In this document: piece after piece, positions 33,677-43,518 of the stretch
Numbering within the stretch: the first letter of the stretch is position 1
Layout of the letters: every line of letters begins with the position of its first letter
Position numbers and translations under genes: made by a program
The notes under the pieces: model-generated
Seen by the model: only the letters and a program-made list of their open reading frames with translations
Told to the model about the DNA's origin: nothing
The model's database searches: none
Source: Arthrobacter frigidicola
GTDB lineage: Bacteria > Actinomycetota > Actinomycetes > Actinomycetales > Micrococcaceae
DNA length: 64,000 bases
Assembly: GCA_003602285.1 (NCBI GenBank)
Contig: QZVU01000001.1
Location: 434,001-498,000, forward strand
Direction of reading: 5' to 3'

Positions 33677-36600
33677 TTAGAGTTTTCCGGCGGGTTTTGC
33701 GGGGTTGTAGCCGGCGTTGGTGCCGTGGGTGCCGGCGTAGAACCAGAGGGAGCCGTCGGGGCGGGTGGCGAGGAGGTCGGTTTTGGTGTCGCCGTTGAAG
33801 TCGCCGGGGCCGGTGATGGTGGCGTAGGTGGCCCAGACGGTGGTGCCGATCCGGACGGCGGGTTTGTAACCTTCCTGGGTGGTCGAGGCGGCGCCGGTGC
33901 CGGCGTAGAGCCAGAGGCTTCCGTCGGGTTTGCGGGCGAGCAGGTCGTTGCGTTTGTCTCCGGTGAAGTCTCCGGGGGTGATCACGTGGTTGAAGCCCTG
34001 CCAGCCGCTGCGCCCGATCTGGACCGCGCGTGAGTAGCCTTCGCTGGTGGCGCTGATGGTGCCGGTGCCGGCCCAGAACCAGAGGGTGCCGTCGGTCTTG
34101 CGTCCGAGCAGGTCGGCCCTGCCGTCGCCGTTGTAGTCGCCGGGGGCCATGAGCTGGGAGAAGTCCTGCCACCCGCCGGCCCCGATTTTCTGTCCCGGTT
34201 TGTAGCCTTCGCTGGTGGAGCTGACGGTTCCGGTGCCGGCGTAGAACCAGAGGGAACCGTCCTGGTGGCGGGCCAGCAGGTCCGGGCGGCGGTCGCCGTT
34301 GAGGTCGCCGGGGGCCAGGATGTCGGTGAAGGCGTTCCAGCCGGCGCTGCCGATCCGGACGGGGGTGCCGTAGCCGCCCCTGCCGTTGCCGTTGTAGAAC
34401 CACAGGGATCCGTCCTTGCGGCGCCCGATGACGTCCTTGGTGCCGCTGGCGTTGAAGTCCCCGGGGCCCACGAGGGTGTTGTAGTCCTGCCAGCCGGTGG
34501 AGGCGATGCGGGCGCCGGGGCGGTAGCCGTCGTCCTTCATGGCGGTTCCGGCGAAGAACCACAGGCTCATGTCGGACTTGAAGCCCACGAGGTCGGTCTT
34601 GCCGTCGCGGTTGAAGTCGCTGGCTCCGACGATGTCGGTGTAGCCGGCCCAGCCGGTGGCGATCTTGCGTCCGGGCAGGTATCCGGTGCTGGTGGTGCTC
34701 ACCGATCCGGTGCCCTGGTAGAGCCAGAGGCCGCCGTCGGGCTGGCGGGCGAGCAGGTCCGCGCGTCCGTCGCCGGTGTAGTCCCCGGCGCCGGTGAGCA
34801 GGTTGAAGGTCGTCCAGCCGCTGGTGCCGATCCGTACCGGGGCGCTAAGCAGGGCCGGGCTGGTGCCGGTGCCGCGGTAGAGCCAGAGGGTTCCATCGGG
34901 TTTGCGGGCGATCAGGTCCGCCCGGCGGTCGCCGGTGAAGTCCCCGGGGGAGACCATGATGTCGTAGATGTTCCACCCCGTGCCGACCTTTACGGCCGGC
35001 TTGTAGCCCTGAGAGGTGGAGGAGACGGCGCCGGTGCCGGCGTAGAACCACAGCGTGCCATCGGTCTTGCGTCCGACCAGGTCCGGGCGTCCGTCCGCGT
35101 TGAAGTCCTGGCCGCCGATGAGCTGGCTGTAGATGCCCCACCCGGAGCCGATCTTCACCGGGGTCCGGAACGCACCGGTGCCGGTGCCGTCATGGAACCA
35201 CAGCGTTCCATCCGGGCGCCGGGAAACCAGGTCATGGGTGCCGTTACGGTTGAAATCCCCGGCATTGACCGCCGCCAGCGTCTTATCCAACACCACCGGC
35301 GCAGGAGCAGGAGCAGGAGCCACCGTGGAAGTCAGCGCGGTGACGGTGATGGAGGCGCTGGTCGTTCCGATTGAGTTGATGTGCACGCGGGTACCGCGGT
35401 GCGTCGTGAAGACGGACCCGGCCTGCCAGGCGTGGTTTTCGTTGTAGTAGCCGACCCACCGGCTGTTGGGGGTGAGCACCACCGAGGCGTTGCCGTTCCA
35501 CCCAAGGTGGTCCTTCTTGATGATCTTGACGCCGCGGTTGCCGCCGATGGCGCTGTTGGCATCCCGGCCGACGGGCAGGCGCAGTTCGATGTAGTAGACC
35601 TCGCCGCTGCCCGGATCGGTGAATTTGACCGCCCGTTGTGCTTCGCCTCCGGCCCACGCCTTCAGGGTGTACTGTTTCGACCCGCTCGCAATGCCGGCGT
35701 TCCGTATTTCATCCCCGCGGCCAAAGCCGCCGAATTCGTACATGAACGAGTTGATCATTGGGGTATGCAGCTGGGCGAAGCCCATGATGTCGAGGGTGTC
35801 GCCGTATTCCCAGGACCTGCACGCAGTATCGCCCCACGTCGCTCCCGCAATTCGAGCGACGTCGACCCGCCCGTTGGTGCAGTTCAGGGAATTTGAGTGG
35901 TGCAGGCCCAGTACGTGGCCGAATTCATGGGAGACCACGTTCTTCGTCGTTGCCGAGGGGTAGGGCATGATGACGCGGCCGCTCGTGGCGCTGTCGGTGA
36001 ATCCACCGCCGAGAATTCCCCAGTTTCCATATGAATTCAGGTCGCGGTGCGGAATGAAGAGGACCAGCGCTTCGTAGGGGTTGTACTGCCAGTTGAGCTC
36101 CCGCGTCACGGTGGCCATGATCTGGTCGTACGAATCGGTGTGCTTGGCCTTCGAAGCGAACCCCCGCACCTCGGAAACGGTGGTGATGGAGAGCCGGCCC
36201 ATGGACGCCGAGCGCCAGTAGGAATCGGCAGCTGCAATTGAAGCCCGTGCGGCGTCGAGGTTGATTGCGTTTACATCCGCCAGGGTCTTGTCGGCGAGCT
36301 TCACCGTTACAAGCTTCACTTTGAAATTCCCGTAGCGGGGGCCGAAGGCGGCGGCCCCGAGCTTTCCTTCCTCCTGCCCGTGCTGGGCAGCCTCGTGCGG
36401 CTCGGGATGGTTTTCTCCGAGCCGGGGATTCGCCCCGGGCTCGAGCAGGGGGTTCCAGTCGAGGTCGGGAACGAAGGAGGTGACTTCATCCTCTGCAGGT
36501 GCGGTGGTTTCCGCAGTCGGCTGCGGGTCTGCCGGAGCCGGGGCCTCGGATGCCGGTGGCGAAGGGACTGCGGGATCCTGTGTGGCGGCGGGCGACGGAG

Positions 36601-36784
36601 GTCCGGCCGGGGCCTCACCTGCAGGGTCCGGAGCGACGCCCGGTTCGATCCGCGATTCCGTGGCAGGCGTTGCCACGGGAGAGGGTTGAGTCTGTGCCGT
36701 GGCCGTTAGCGGAGCTGCGCCAATGCAGATTGCCATCGAAAGGGCCGTGGAGCACAAGATTCTATTGAGGGAGGCAAATGTCAC
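33677..36784 (-). CDS. Secreted metzincin metalloprotease with ten FG-GAP/VCBS repeats
   Basis: 1,035 aa. A signal peptide (to about residue 30) and a Pro-rich region to about 110 are followed by a catalytic domain with the zinc motif HEFGHVLGLHH (His286, Glu287, His290, His296) and a Met-turn LDIMG (Met334). This is the metzincin pattern, closest in layout to gametolysin-like M11 peptidases. A beta-rich domain runs to about 490 (RGVKIIKKDHLGWNGN, TTHRGTRVHI), then a short Pro-Ala hinge and the ten FG-GAP units shared with the muramidase. A secreted zinc endopeptidase; the substrate is unknown. It lies 98 bp upstream of the muramidase on the same strand. Confidence 0.9.
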   Translation of the reverse strand: MTFASLNRILCSTALSMAICIGAAPLTATAQTQPSPVATPATESRIEPGVAPDPAGEAPAGPPSPAATQDPAVPSPPASEAPAPADPQPTAETTAPAEDEVTSFVPDLDWNPLLEPGANPRLGENHPEPHEAAQHGQEEGKLGAAAFGPRYGNFKVKLVTVKLADKTLADVNAINLDAARASIAAADSYWRSASMGRLSITTVSEVRGFASKAKHTDSYDQIMATVTRELNWQYNPYEALVLFIPHRDLNSYGNWGILGGGFTDSATSGRVIMPYPSATTKNVVSHEFGHVLGLHHSNSLNCTNGRVDVARIAGATWGDTACRSWEYGDTLDIMGFAQLHTPMINSFMYEFGGFGRGDEIRNAGIASGSKQYTLKAWAGGEAQRAVKFTDPGSGEVYYIELRLPVGRDANSAIGGNRGVKIIKKDHLGWNGNASVVLTPNSRWVGYYNENHAWQAGSVFTTHRGTRVHINSIGTTSASITVTALTSTVAPAPAPAPVVLDKTLAAVNAGDFNRNGTHDLVSRRPDGTLWFHDGTGTGAFRTPVKIGSGWGIYSQLIGGQDFNADGRPDLVGRKTDGTLWFYAGTGAVSSTSQGYKPAVKVGTGWNIYDIMVSPGDFTGDRRADLIARKPDGTLWLYRGTGTSPALLSAPVRIGTSGWTTFNLLTGAGDYTGDGRADLLARQPDGGLWLYQGTGSVSTTSTGYLPGRKIATGWAGYTDIVGASDFNRDGKTDLVGFKSDMSLWFFAGTAMKDDGYRPGARIASTGWQDYNTLVGPGDFNASGTKDVIGRRKDGSLWFYNGNGRGGYGTPVRIGSAGWNAFTDILAPGDLNGDRRPDLLARHQDGSLWFYAGTGTVSSTSEGYKPGQKIGAGGWQDFSQLMAPGDYNGDGRADLLGRKTDGTLWFWAGTGTISATSEGYSRAVQIGRSGWQGFNHVITPGDFTGDKRNDLLARKPDGSLWLYAGTGAASTTQEGYKPAVRIGTTVWATYATITGPGDFNGDTKTDLLATRPDGSLWFYAGTHGTNAGYNPAKPAGKL
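33678..35299. repeat. 1,622-bp direct repeat, copy B (FG-GAP module)
   Basis: Second copy of the block at 30670-32291, forming the C-terminal half of the metalloprotease gene. The first mismatch on the hinge side is the A-to-C change at 35300, and on the other side the last base of the stop codon. Such exactness over codon third positions points to recent duplication or gene conversion. Confidence 0.93.
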
Positions 36785-36992
36785 GGGTTCTCCATAGTCC
36801 AGGCCAAAAGGCCAGGGCGAGCGGTCCCATGAAGACTACAACGACGTTACAGCTGTGACTATTGTTTCTTGTGTGAAAGCGGATTTTATTTGCTAATCAC
36901 GGCATTTTGGTGTGACGAGTGGGGTGTGTCGCGCATTGTCAACCCCTTCTGAGAAGAAGTTTGGCTTTTATTGCCGTCTCGGAGCCCGTCCA

Positions 36993-39900
36993 TCAGGTAA
37001 CCCGAAAACATATGGTCTTGGCGACGGGTGACTTCGTTGCTGTGTACTCCTTGCTGACGGTCAGCGAATAGCAGGAGTTTCGGGTGACAGTGACGGCGAA
37101 AGCGATGTTTCCCTGGTGGCCTGTCGTCTTTCTACTGATGTACGAGCTGTCGACTGAGAGTTTCACCGTCTGATTCACGACCGGCACAGCGGTCCCGGAA
37201 AGGACGGTCGACCGCAGGTAGACCGTTGATCCTTTGCGCACGGTCGTTGAGAGGCTGGTCCCTTTGCTGTTGAAGACGCCGATGCTGCCGATCGAGGCTG
37301 TCGGGCGCCATTGCATCGAATGCAGGGTTGCATTTTTCGCCAGCCGCATCGACCACATGCCCAGTTGCGCGTACTGCGTTCTCAGGGTGACATTCCCGCT
37401 GACAAACGCTGCGTCCTTGAGCGCGTTCTGCGCATGGACCGACGGGACGAGGGACTGCTGCCTCACCCGGCCGGTGAGGTCGAAGAACGCGGGAAAGGGG
37501 GGCGGCTTGGCGAGCCAGCGTGCCATGCCGTCGTTGAGCCACTGCCTGCCGTACAGGGTGATAGCTGACTCAAAGGTGTACGCATTGTGGTTCGCGTCCT
37601 GCACCGGGAGCCGGCCGAATGGAGGCTTCCCCGAGGGAAGGTAGAGGTAGGCCCACCCTCCTAGGGTCTCGTTGTAGGTGTTGATGCCGAGCCATTTCAG
37701 CTGCGACACCACCCGGTAGGCCTGCGCGAGCCTGGGCGAGTCGTCATCCAGTACCCCCGAGTCCGCAACCTTGCTGAGGAACGCCGCGGCACCGAGAGAG
37801 ACATTCACGACGCATCCTGCCGTGGAGGCACGGTCCGAGGCGCTCTTGGAATAGGCCATGCATCGCCCGTTGGGCGTGTCGTCGATCGGCGTGCTGAGGA
37901 GGGAATCTACGGCCTCAACCAGCTTCTCCTTGGGCACGGCGCCGGCGAGGTGCCCGGCCAGCAGGACTTCCCCGACATGATCCGCCGTCGAGACCGTGTA
38001 GGTCGTGGAGGCGGGGTTGACCGAGCCGTCCCCGAAGGCGTCCCAGGACTTTCCGAGCCCGTACCCGCCGTCGGCCTTGTTCAGGCTGTACACCTTGGCT
38101 AGGTACTGCTGGGTCCTCGGGTCCTTCCAGCCGTAGTATTCAGCTGCCATCCGGGCCTGGTAGGCGTAGGTCCAGGAGGCATATTCCTCCTGCCCGTCCG
38201 GGTCGCTTTCCATCCGGTTGAACATGTCCCGAGCGATGGAGTTCCAGCCGCTGCGCGATCCCGCTTCGGTCGGTGTTGGCGGGATCTCTTCGACCGGAGC
38301 CACAGGCACTGTGGCCGCAGATACCTTAACTGCACGGGCGTATCCGGTCTTTGACCCCGTCACCTGCACCGTAATTCGCTTACCCAACACGCCGGAAGTG
38401 GGCGTGTACGACGCCGAGGTCGCGCCGGTGAGCCGGACGCCGTTGGCGTACCAGGCGTAAGTGAGGGCCACCGGCGCAGGTCCCCACGTGCCGGGGGAAG
38501 CAGTCAGTTTCGACCCGACAATCACCGCGCCGGTGATTGTCGGCACCGGGGAAACCAGCACCGGCAGGACGGCGGCGGTTTCCTCGGAGGTGCGCGTGCG
38601 GGTCACATAGCCGGGCTTCTGGCCGGTCACCCGGACCGTGAGGCGCTTGCCGGCGTCGGCGGGGGAGGGTATGTAGGTGCCTGATGAGGCGCCTGGGATC
38701 GGGGCGTCGTTCTCGAACCAGGCGTAGGTCAGGGTCACCGGCGCCGGCGCCCAGGCGCCGGGGGAGGCAACCAGTTTCGACCCGACGACGGCGGCGCCGG
38801 TGATGACGGGCACCGGGGCGGTAAGCAGTCCGCTCACCGGGTCGGTGGGTTCGGATGTCGCCGTGGCCGGGGTATAGCCGGGCGCCGAGGCAGTGACGAT
38901 GACGCTGAGTTGGTGGCCGACGTCCTCGGCCGTGGGAGCATACGAAGCGCCTTCGGCGCCGGGGATTACAGTGCTGCCGCGCCGCCATTCATAGGTGATG
39001 GTGGCGGGCACCGGCCCCGGGTCGCCAAGGACGGCCATGAGTCCAGCCCCCACTTGTGGGAGGCCGGAGATGGTGACGGACGGTGCCACAAGGCCTCCGG
39101 GCTCCACCACTTCGGCCAGCGGGTGGACCGAAACGGCGTCGATCCAGCCCTCGCGGGACAGTGTCGCCCGCACGGAGATTCCACGGCCGAGGTCTTCGAG
39201 CTGCAGGGTGTAGTCCGGGTTCGTGGCGCCGTCGATCGGGTCCGAGTCTCGGAACCATTGAAGCGACAAGGTGGCCCCGGCCGTGTAGCCGGAGTGCTCG
39301 AAGGTGACCCGCTGGCCGACCTGGCTGACCCCGCTGAGCTGCGGTGCTTCGGTGAAGGCCGGTGTCGGTATGCCGAAAAGGCTGAACCCGCTGCTTTGAG
39401 TGGTGGGGCCTTCCGTTTCGGCGTCCTCTTTCGAGAACCAGCCCACGGCCGTCGCGGCCTCCATGGCGGCTTTCCAGCCGGCGTCCTCGGAAAGGGGCGG
39501 CTCAAGGAGGGACGCGAAGTAGCTGTCCAGGAGCTCAGGCGCCGGAGCAGGAGCAGCCTCCTCCTGCTCGAGGTAGAACAAGGGCAGGGGAGTCAGCGTG
39601 TGGTCGAGTTCGAAGGCCGCAATCTCCGGGGCCTTTTCCTCGTCGGTCAGGCCGTGGACGGCTTCGAGGAAAACTCCCGCTTCGTCGCTCAGCTCGACCG
39701 GCTCGAACCCGAAGCCAGCCCTGTCGGCGTTGAACCGGTCGATTGCCTCATCGATGCTGGTCGAGGGCGGTGGTTCCTCCGATGGTTCCTCCGACGGAGA
39801 CGGCTCCGACGGAGACGGCTCCGGCTCCGGGGAGGGATCGGCCGACGGCGAGGGCTCGGATGACGGCTCTGGATCCGGGGTGGGCTCGGATGACGGCGAG

Positions 39901-40115
39901 GGATCCGGGGTGGGCATCTCGCTTCCGGTTTCAGGGGCCGGGGGCACTTCCTGGGCATGCGCCGGTGTCAAGGATCCGCCGAGGAGGGACGCAGCCATGA
40001 GCAGCACGACCAGCGCTCTGCCGTGGGCTACGAGCTGGTTGGCATTCTCCCGGGCTGGCTGGCGCGATGCCGGCATGCGGAATCCGGGCACAGGTGCCCA
40101 CGGTGCTGTATTCAT
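36993..40115 (-). CDS. Large secreted protein with Ser/Pro-rich stalk, four Ig-like repeats and an unknown helical domain
   Basis: 1,040 aa. A signal peptide (about residues 1-54, ending AHA) is followed by a PSPSSEPTPDPEPSSEP-type stalk. Four tandem repeats of about 85-90 residues follow, each with V-G-x-L/V-x-A, L-x-Y-x-W, I-x-G-A-x-x-x-x-Y-x-P and a final T-x-x-K-x-G-Y; such repeats are common in actinobacterial secreted proteins. Then comes a region of about 300 residues (NRMESDPDGQEEYASWTYAYQARMAAEYYGW, ADGGYGLGKSWDAF) that looks alpha-helical and that I do not recognise, and a C-terminal beta domain (VYLRSTVLSGTAVPVVNQ). Start set at the ATG at 40115; the frame is open 42 codons upstream. 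Probable cell-surface protein next to the tad operon. Confidence 0.8.
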   Translation of the reverse strand: MNTAPWAPVPGFRMPASRQPARENANQLVAHGRALVVLLMAASLLGGSLTPAHAQEVPPAPETGSEMPTPDPSPSSEPTPDPEPSSEPSPSADPSPEPEPSPSEPSPSEEPSEEPPPSTSIDEAIDRFNADRAGFGFEPVELSDEAGVFLEAVHGLTDEEKAPEIAAFELDHTLTPLPLFYLEQEEAAPAPAPELLDSYFASLLEPPLSEDAGWKAAMEAATAVGWFSKEDAETEGPTTQSSGFSLFGIPTPAFTEAPQLSGVSQVGQRVTFEHSGYTAGATLSLQWFRDSDPIDGATNPDYTLQLEDLGRGISVRATLSREGWIDAVSVHPLAEVVEPGGLVAPSVTISGLPQVGAGLMAVLGDPGPVPATITYEWRRGSTVIPGAEGASYAPTAEDVGHQLSVIVTASAPGYTPATATSEPTDPVSGLLTAPVPVITGAAVVGSKLVASPGAWAPAPVTLTYAWFENDAPIPGASSGTYIPSPADAGKRLTVRVTGQKPGYVTRTRTSEETAAVLPVLVSPVPTITGAVIVGSKLTASPGTWGPAPVALTYAWYANGVRLTGATSASYTPTSGVLGKRITVQVTGSKTGYARAVKVSAATVPVAPVEEIPPTPTEAGSRSGWNSIARDMFNRMESDPDGQEEYASWTYAYQARMAAEYYGWKDPRTQQYLAKVYSLNKADGGYGLGKSWDAFGDGSVNPASTTYTVSTADHVGEVLLAGHLAGAVPKEKLVEAVDSLLSTPIDDTPNGRCMAYSKSASDRASTAGCVVNVSLGAAAFLSKVADSGVLDDDSPRLAQAYRVVSQLKWLGINTYNETLGGWAYLYLPSGKPPFGRLPVQDANHNAYTFESAITLYGRQWLNDGMARWLAKPPPFPAFFDLTGRVRQQSLVPSVHAQNALKDAAFVSGNVTLRTQYAQLGMWSMRLAKNATLHSMQWRPTASIGSIGVFNSKGTSLSTTVRKGSTVYLRSTVLSGTAVPVVNQTVKLSVDSSYISRKTTGHQGNIAFAVTVTRNSCYSLTVSKEYTATKSPVAKTICFRVT

Positions 40116-40452
40116 TAGTTCCCCAACTAGGTGCTCCGAGACCGTTTTCTGCCCGACCACAGCACCGGAGGTGCTGCTGGACGCTCTTCGCAGTGGTCTG
40201 GACAGGCATCGATGGAGCAATCGGTTGCTTGCCGCAGGCACTTAGCGCGTCGGGTTCTCAGAGAGTAACCCATATTGACGACGGTGCGAGAGCGTTTTTC
40301 CTTTGCTCCTCGTCGCAGGGCCCTTATGGGTTGGCGGAAAAAAATTCGTCCACATTGCCGAATCGGCACTGGTCCTGCTGCGCGCCACTCCTTAGGCTGA
40401 TGGTGCGCCGACTGGGGGTGCTTCTCGTGGAAGTCCTAGGTCGGGGGTTCGA
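40116..40452. other. Divergent intergenic region between the Ig-like protein and tad operon
   Basis: 337 bp without a convincing gene. It must contain promoters for the minus-strand secreted protein and the plus-strand tad operon. A short inverted repeat GGGTT/AACCC flanks ten bases near 40251-40273. I see no clear sigma-70 hexamer pair. A TTCGAAT near 40450 looks like a tRNA T-loop but has no pairing stem. Confidence 0.5.
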
Positions 40453-41679
40453 ATGGACGCTGTGCGCATGGTCGAGGAGGAAGTGCGCGAGCTGATCCGC
40501 CGCCGCGGCCTCGACCCTGCGGAGCAGGGCCCGGAGATCCTGCGGCTGGTCGAGGACGCAGTCAATGACTACGACGAGCGCGCGGTTCGAGGCTCCCTGC
40601 CCCCGCTGGGCCACCCCGAGAAGGTCCGCCGGCAGGTGTATGACGCCGTCGCCGGGTTCGGGGTGCTGCAGCCGTTCCTTGACGATCCGACGGTTGAGGA
40701 GTTGTGGATCAACGCTCCCTCGGAGATCTATGTCGCCCGCGGCGGGGAATCCGAGCTCACCTCCCTGACCCTGACCGCCCAGCAGGTCCGGGACCTCGTG
40801 GAGCGGATGCTGAAGTCCTCGGGGCGGCGCCTTGATCTCTCCTCGCCCTTCGTCGATGCCTCCCTGCCCGATGGCTCGAGGCTGCACGTGGTGATCCCGG
40901 ATGTCACCCGCAGGCACTGGGCGGTCAATATCCGCCGGTTCATCGCCCGCGCCACCCGGCTGGAGCATCTCATCGGGCTGGGGACGCTGACGCCGCAGAC
41001 CGCCCGGTTCCTGGGCGCCGCAGTCGGGGCCGGGCTGAACATCCTCGTCTCCGGCGCCACGCAGGCAGGGAAGACGACGCTGCTCAACTGCTTGGGCGCC
41101 TCGATTCCACCGCGCGAGCGGGTGATCACGGTCGAGGAGATCTTCGAGCTGAAGCTGCCGCTGCGCGACGTCGTCGGGCTCCAGTGCCGGCAGCCGAACC
41201 TCGAAGGCACCGGGGAGATCCCGCTCCGGCACCTGGTGAAGGAAGCACTGCGGATGCGCCCGGACCGGCTCATCGTCGGGGAGGTCCGGGAGGCGGAGAG
41301 CCTGGACATGCTCATCGCACTCAACAGCGGCCTGCCCGGGATGTGCAGCGTGCATGCCAACAGCGCCCGCGATGCCCTGACTAAGATCTGTACCCTGCCG
41401 TTGCTGGCCGGTAAGAACATTTCCAGTGAGTTCGTGGTGCCCACCGTCGCATCCTGCCTCGACCTCGTGGTGCACTGCGCACGAGCCGGCAACGGCCAGC
41501 GGCAGGTCACGGAAATCATGGCAGTGGGGGCCCGGGTGGAGAGCGGCGTCATCGAGTCCTCGCCCGTCTTCCGGCGGCTGGAGGGCGCCCTGCGGGTCTG
41601 CGCCACGGCCATGCCCGCGGAGGAGAAGTTCGCCGCCGCCGGCGTCGATATCGCGGCGCTCCTCGAGGAGGGCCGGTGA
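40453..41679 (+). CDS. tadA: Tad/Flp pilus assembly ATPase (TadA/CpaF)
   Basis: 408 aa secretion ATPase. N-terminal AVAGFGVLQPFLDDPTVEELWINAPSEIYVARGG is the typical CpaF opening. Walker A is SGATQAGKTTLLNCL, the Asp box EEIFELKLP, Walker B RMRPDRLIVGEVREAE, and the His box GMCSVHANSARDALTK. It powers assembly of Flp-type pili in the cytoplasm. First gene of a tightly packed operon (next start overlaps its stop). Seventy-five bases of this gene recur, degenerate, at 45084-45158. Confidence 0.93.
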   Translation: MDAVRMVEEEVRELIRRRGLDPAEQGPEILRLVEDAVNDYDERAVRGSLPPLGHPEKVRRQVYDAVAGFGVLQPFLDDPTVEELWINAPSEIYVARGGESELTSLTLTAQQVRDLVERMLKSSGRRLDLSSPFVDASLPDGSRLHVVIPDVTRRHWAVNIRRFIARATRLEHLIGLGTLTPQTARFLGAAVGAGLNILVSGATQAGKTTLLNCLGASIPPRERVITVEEIFELKLPLRDVVGLQCRQPNLEGTGEIPLRHLVKEALRMRPDRLIVGEVREAESLDMLIALNSGLPGMCSVHANSARDALTKICTLPLLAGKNISSEFVVPTVASCLDLVVHCARAGNGQRQVTEIMAVGARVESGVIESSPVFRRLEGALRVCATAMPAEEKFAAAGVDIAALLEEGR

Positions 41680-42533
41680 GCGCGCTCCTGGGCATGATGC
41701 TGGGCACCGGGCTCTTCCTGATTTGGTGGGCGTGCTGGGGCCCGTCTCCCCGGAGTTCGGCCCGCCCGCGGCGGACGGCACCGTTGCGGGAGCTGCTCGT
41801 GCGGGCCGGGGTCGGCTCGGTGTCGGTGCGGGGACTGCTGGGCACCTGCGTCGTCACGGGGTTCCTCGTCCTCCTGACTGCCATTGTCCTGGTCCGCTCG
41901 GTACCCATCGCTGTCTGTTTCGCCCTGTTCGGCGCCTGGACTCCGTATGCCCTGGTGCGGTGGCGGGCCGCGAAGCGCACGGCGTCACTGCGGGAGCTCT
42001 GGCCCGACGTCGTCGATCACCTGCGCTCGGCGATCCGTGCCGGTCTCTCGCTGCCCGAGGCCCTGATGCAGCTCGCCGACAAGGGTCCGGCCGAACTGCG
42101 CGGCGCGTTTCGGGAGTTTGCTGCGGACTACCGTGCGGGTGGGCAGTTCGACGATTCGCTGAGCAGGCTCAAGGACCGACTTGCCGACCCGGTGGCGGAC
42201 CGCATCGTCGAGGCCCTGCGGATGACGCGCGAGGTGGGCGGGTCCGACCTCGGCCGGCTGCTGGGCACCCTGTCGGAGTTCCTCCGCGACAGCGCCCGCA
42301 CCCGCAATGAACTCGAGGCGCGGCAGTCCTGGACGGTCAATGCGGCCCGGCTCGCGGTGGCCGCGCCGTGGTTCGTGCTGCTGCTGTTAGCAACCCGGCC
42401 GGAAGCCGTCCGCGCCTACAACTCCGGTGCCGGCGCCCTGGTCCTGGCCGGAGGCCTCGTCGTGTCGGTTGTGTGCTACCGCGTGATGCTGCGCATCGGC
42501 GCCCTGCCCGAGGACGAGAGGGTGCTGCGGTGA
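41676..42533 (+). CDS. tadB: Tad pilus platform protein TadB-like
   Basis: 285 aa, GTG start overlapping tadA by 4 bp. TM segments lie at about residues 1-20, 43-80, 225-245 and 255-275, with a cytoplasmic T2SSF domain between (LWPDVVDHLRSAIRAGLSLPEALMQL, MTREVGGSDLGRLLGTLSEFLRD). With TadC it forms the inner-membrane platform driven by TadA. Confidence 0.88.
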   Translation: MSALLGMMLGTGLFLIWWACWGPSPRSSARPRRTAPLRELLVRAGVGSVSVRGLLGTCVVTGFLVLLTAIVLVRSVPIAVCFALFGAWTPYALVRWRAAKRTASLRELWPDVVDHLRSAIRAGLSLPEALMQLADKGPAELRGAFREFAADYRAGGQFDDSLSRLKDRLADPVADRIVEALRMTREVGGSDLGRLLGTLSEFLRDSARTRNELEARQSWTVNAARLAVAAPWFVLLLLATRPEAVRAYNSGAGALVLAGGLVVSVVCYRVMLRIGALPEDERVLR

Positions 42534-43474
42534 CCGGGCAGGTGCTGGCGGTGTCTCTCCTAGCGGGCGGCGCGCTCGGGCTGGGCCTGTGGATGGTGCT
42601 CGTCGGGCTGCCGTCGGCGCGGAGAGTCCGCTTCGTGGAACGGATCGGACCACAGTTGAAGGTCGTGGACGTCCGGTCCCGCCTGCTCGGCGCGGACGCG
42701 GGCCGCCCGGCGCCCTTCGGGCCCCTGGGCCGCATCCTGCAGCCGGTCCTTCGTGATGCGGTGCGCAGGCTGAACCGGTTCAATCCCGCATCGACCCTGC
42801 TGGACCGCCGACTGATGCAGGCCGGTGGAGGACTGAGCGTTACCGACTTCCGGGCCCAGCAGATCCTCTGGGCGGCGCTCGGACTCGGTGCGTCCACCGC
42901 ACTGGTGGTCCTGGCGGCCGGCTCCGGCCGGTCGAACGTATTCTTCGCTGCGGTCCTGGTTCCCGCCTGCACCGCCGGAGGGTACCTGTTCCGCGACTAT
43001 CTCCTGACCCGGCAGATCGCGCGCCGGGAGACGCGGATGCTCGCCGAATTCCCCAGCCTTGCCGAACTTATGGCGCTGGCCGTCAGCGCCGGAGAGAGCG
43101 CGACCGGCGCCCTGGAACGGGTGTGCAGGACGGCCCGCGGCGAACTGGCCGGGGAGTTCGGGCGGGTGCTTGCCGAAACCCGGGCCGGGACCCCGGTGAT
43201 CGAAGCGTTCCAGGAGTTCTCCCGCCGCACCCAACTGGCCCCGCTTGCCCGGTTCGTCGACGGGCTGACTGTCGCGGTCCAGCGCGGCACCCCGTTGGCC
43301 GAGGTGCTGCGGGCCCAGGCGCAGGACGTGCGCGATATGTCCAAACGGGAGCTCATGGAATCGGCTGGAAAGAAGGAGATCGCCATGATGGTTCCGCTGG
43401 TCTTCGGTGTGCTTCCCCTGACCGTCATCTTCGCCGTGTACCCCGGCATTGCGCTGATCAACCTTGGATTCTGA
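42530..43474 (+). CDS. tadC: Tad pilus platform protein TadC-like
   Basis: 314 aa, GTG start overlapping tadB (GTGA). T2SSF domain with FPSLAELMALAVSAGESATGALERV, GRVLAETRAGTPVIEAFQEFSRRTQLAPLARFVDGL and ELMESAGKKEIAMMVPLVFGVLPLTVIFAVYPG at the C-terminus, with TM helices at both ends. The open frame extends upstream inside tadB, but the coupled GTG is the natural start. Confidence 0.88.
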   Translation: MTGQVLAVSLLAGGALGLGLWMVLVGLPSARRVRFVERIGPQLKVVDVRSRLLGADAGRPAPFGPLGRILQPVLRDAVRRLNRFNPASTLLDRRLMQAGGGLSVTDFRAQQILWAALGLGASTALVVLAAGSGRSNVFFAAVLVPACTAGGYLFRDYLLTRQIARRETRMLAEFPSLAELMALAVSAGESATGALERVCRTARGELAGEFGRVLAETRAGTPVIEAFQEFSRRTQLAPLARFVDGLTVAVQRGTPLAEVLRAQAQDVRDMSKRELMESAGKKEIAMMVPLVFGVLPLTVIFAVYPGIALINLGF

Positions 43475-43518
43475 ACCGCACGACCGGAAAGCCGACCGCT
43501 CAGAGAATGGAGATGACA

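Noticed and set aside
40440-40470. GGGGGTTCGAATGG resembling a tRNA T-loop or att site
   Set aside because: The bases on either side cannot form the 5-bp T stem and no acceptor or anticodon arm is present.
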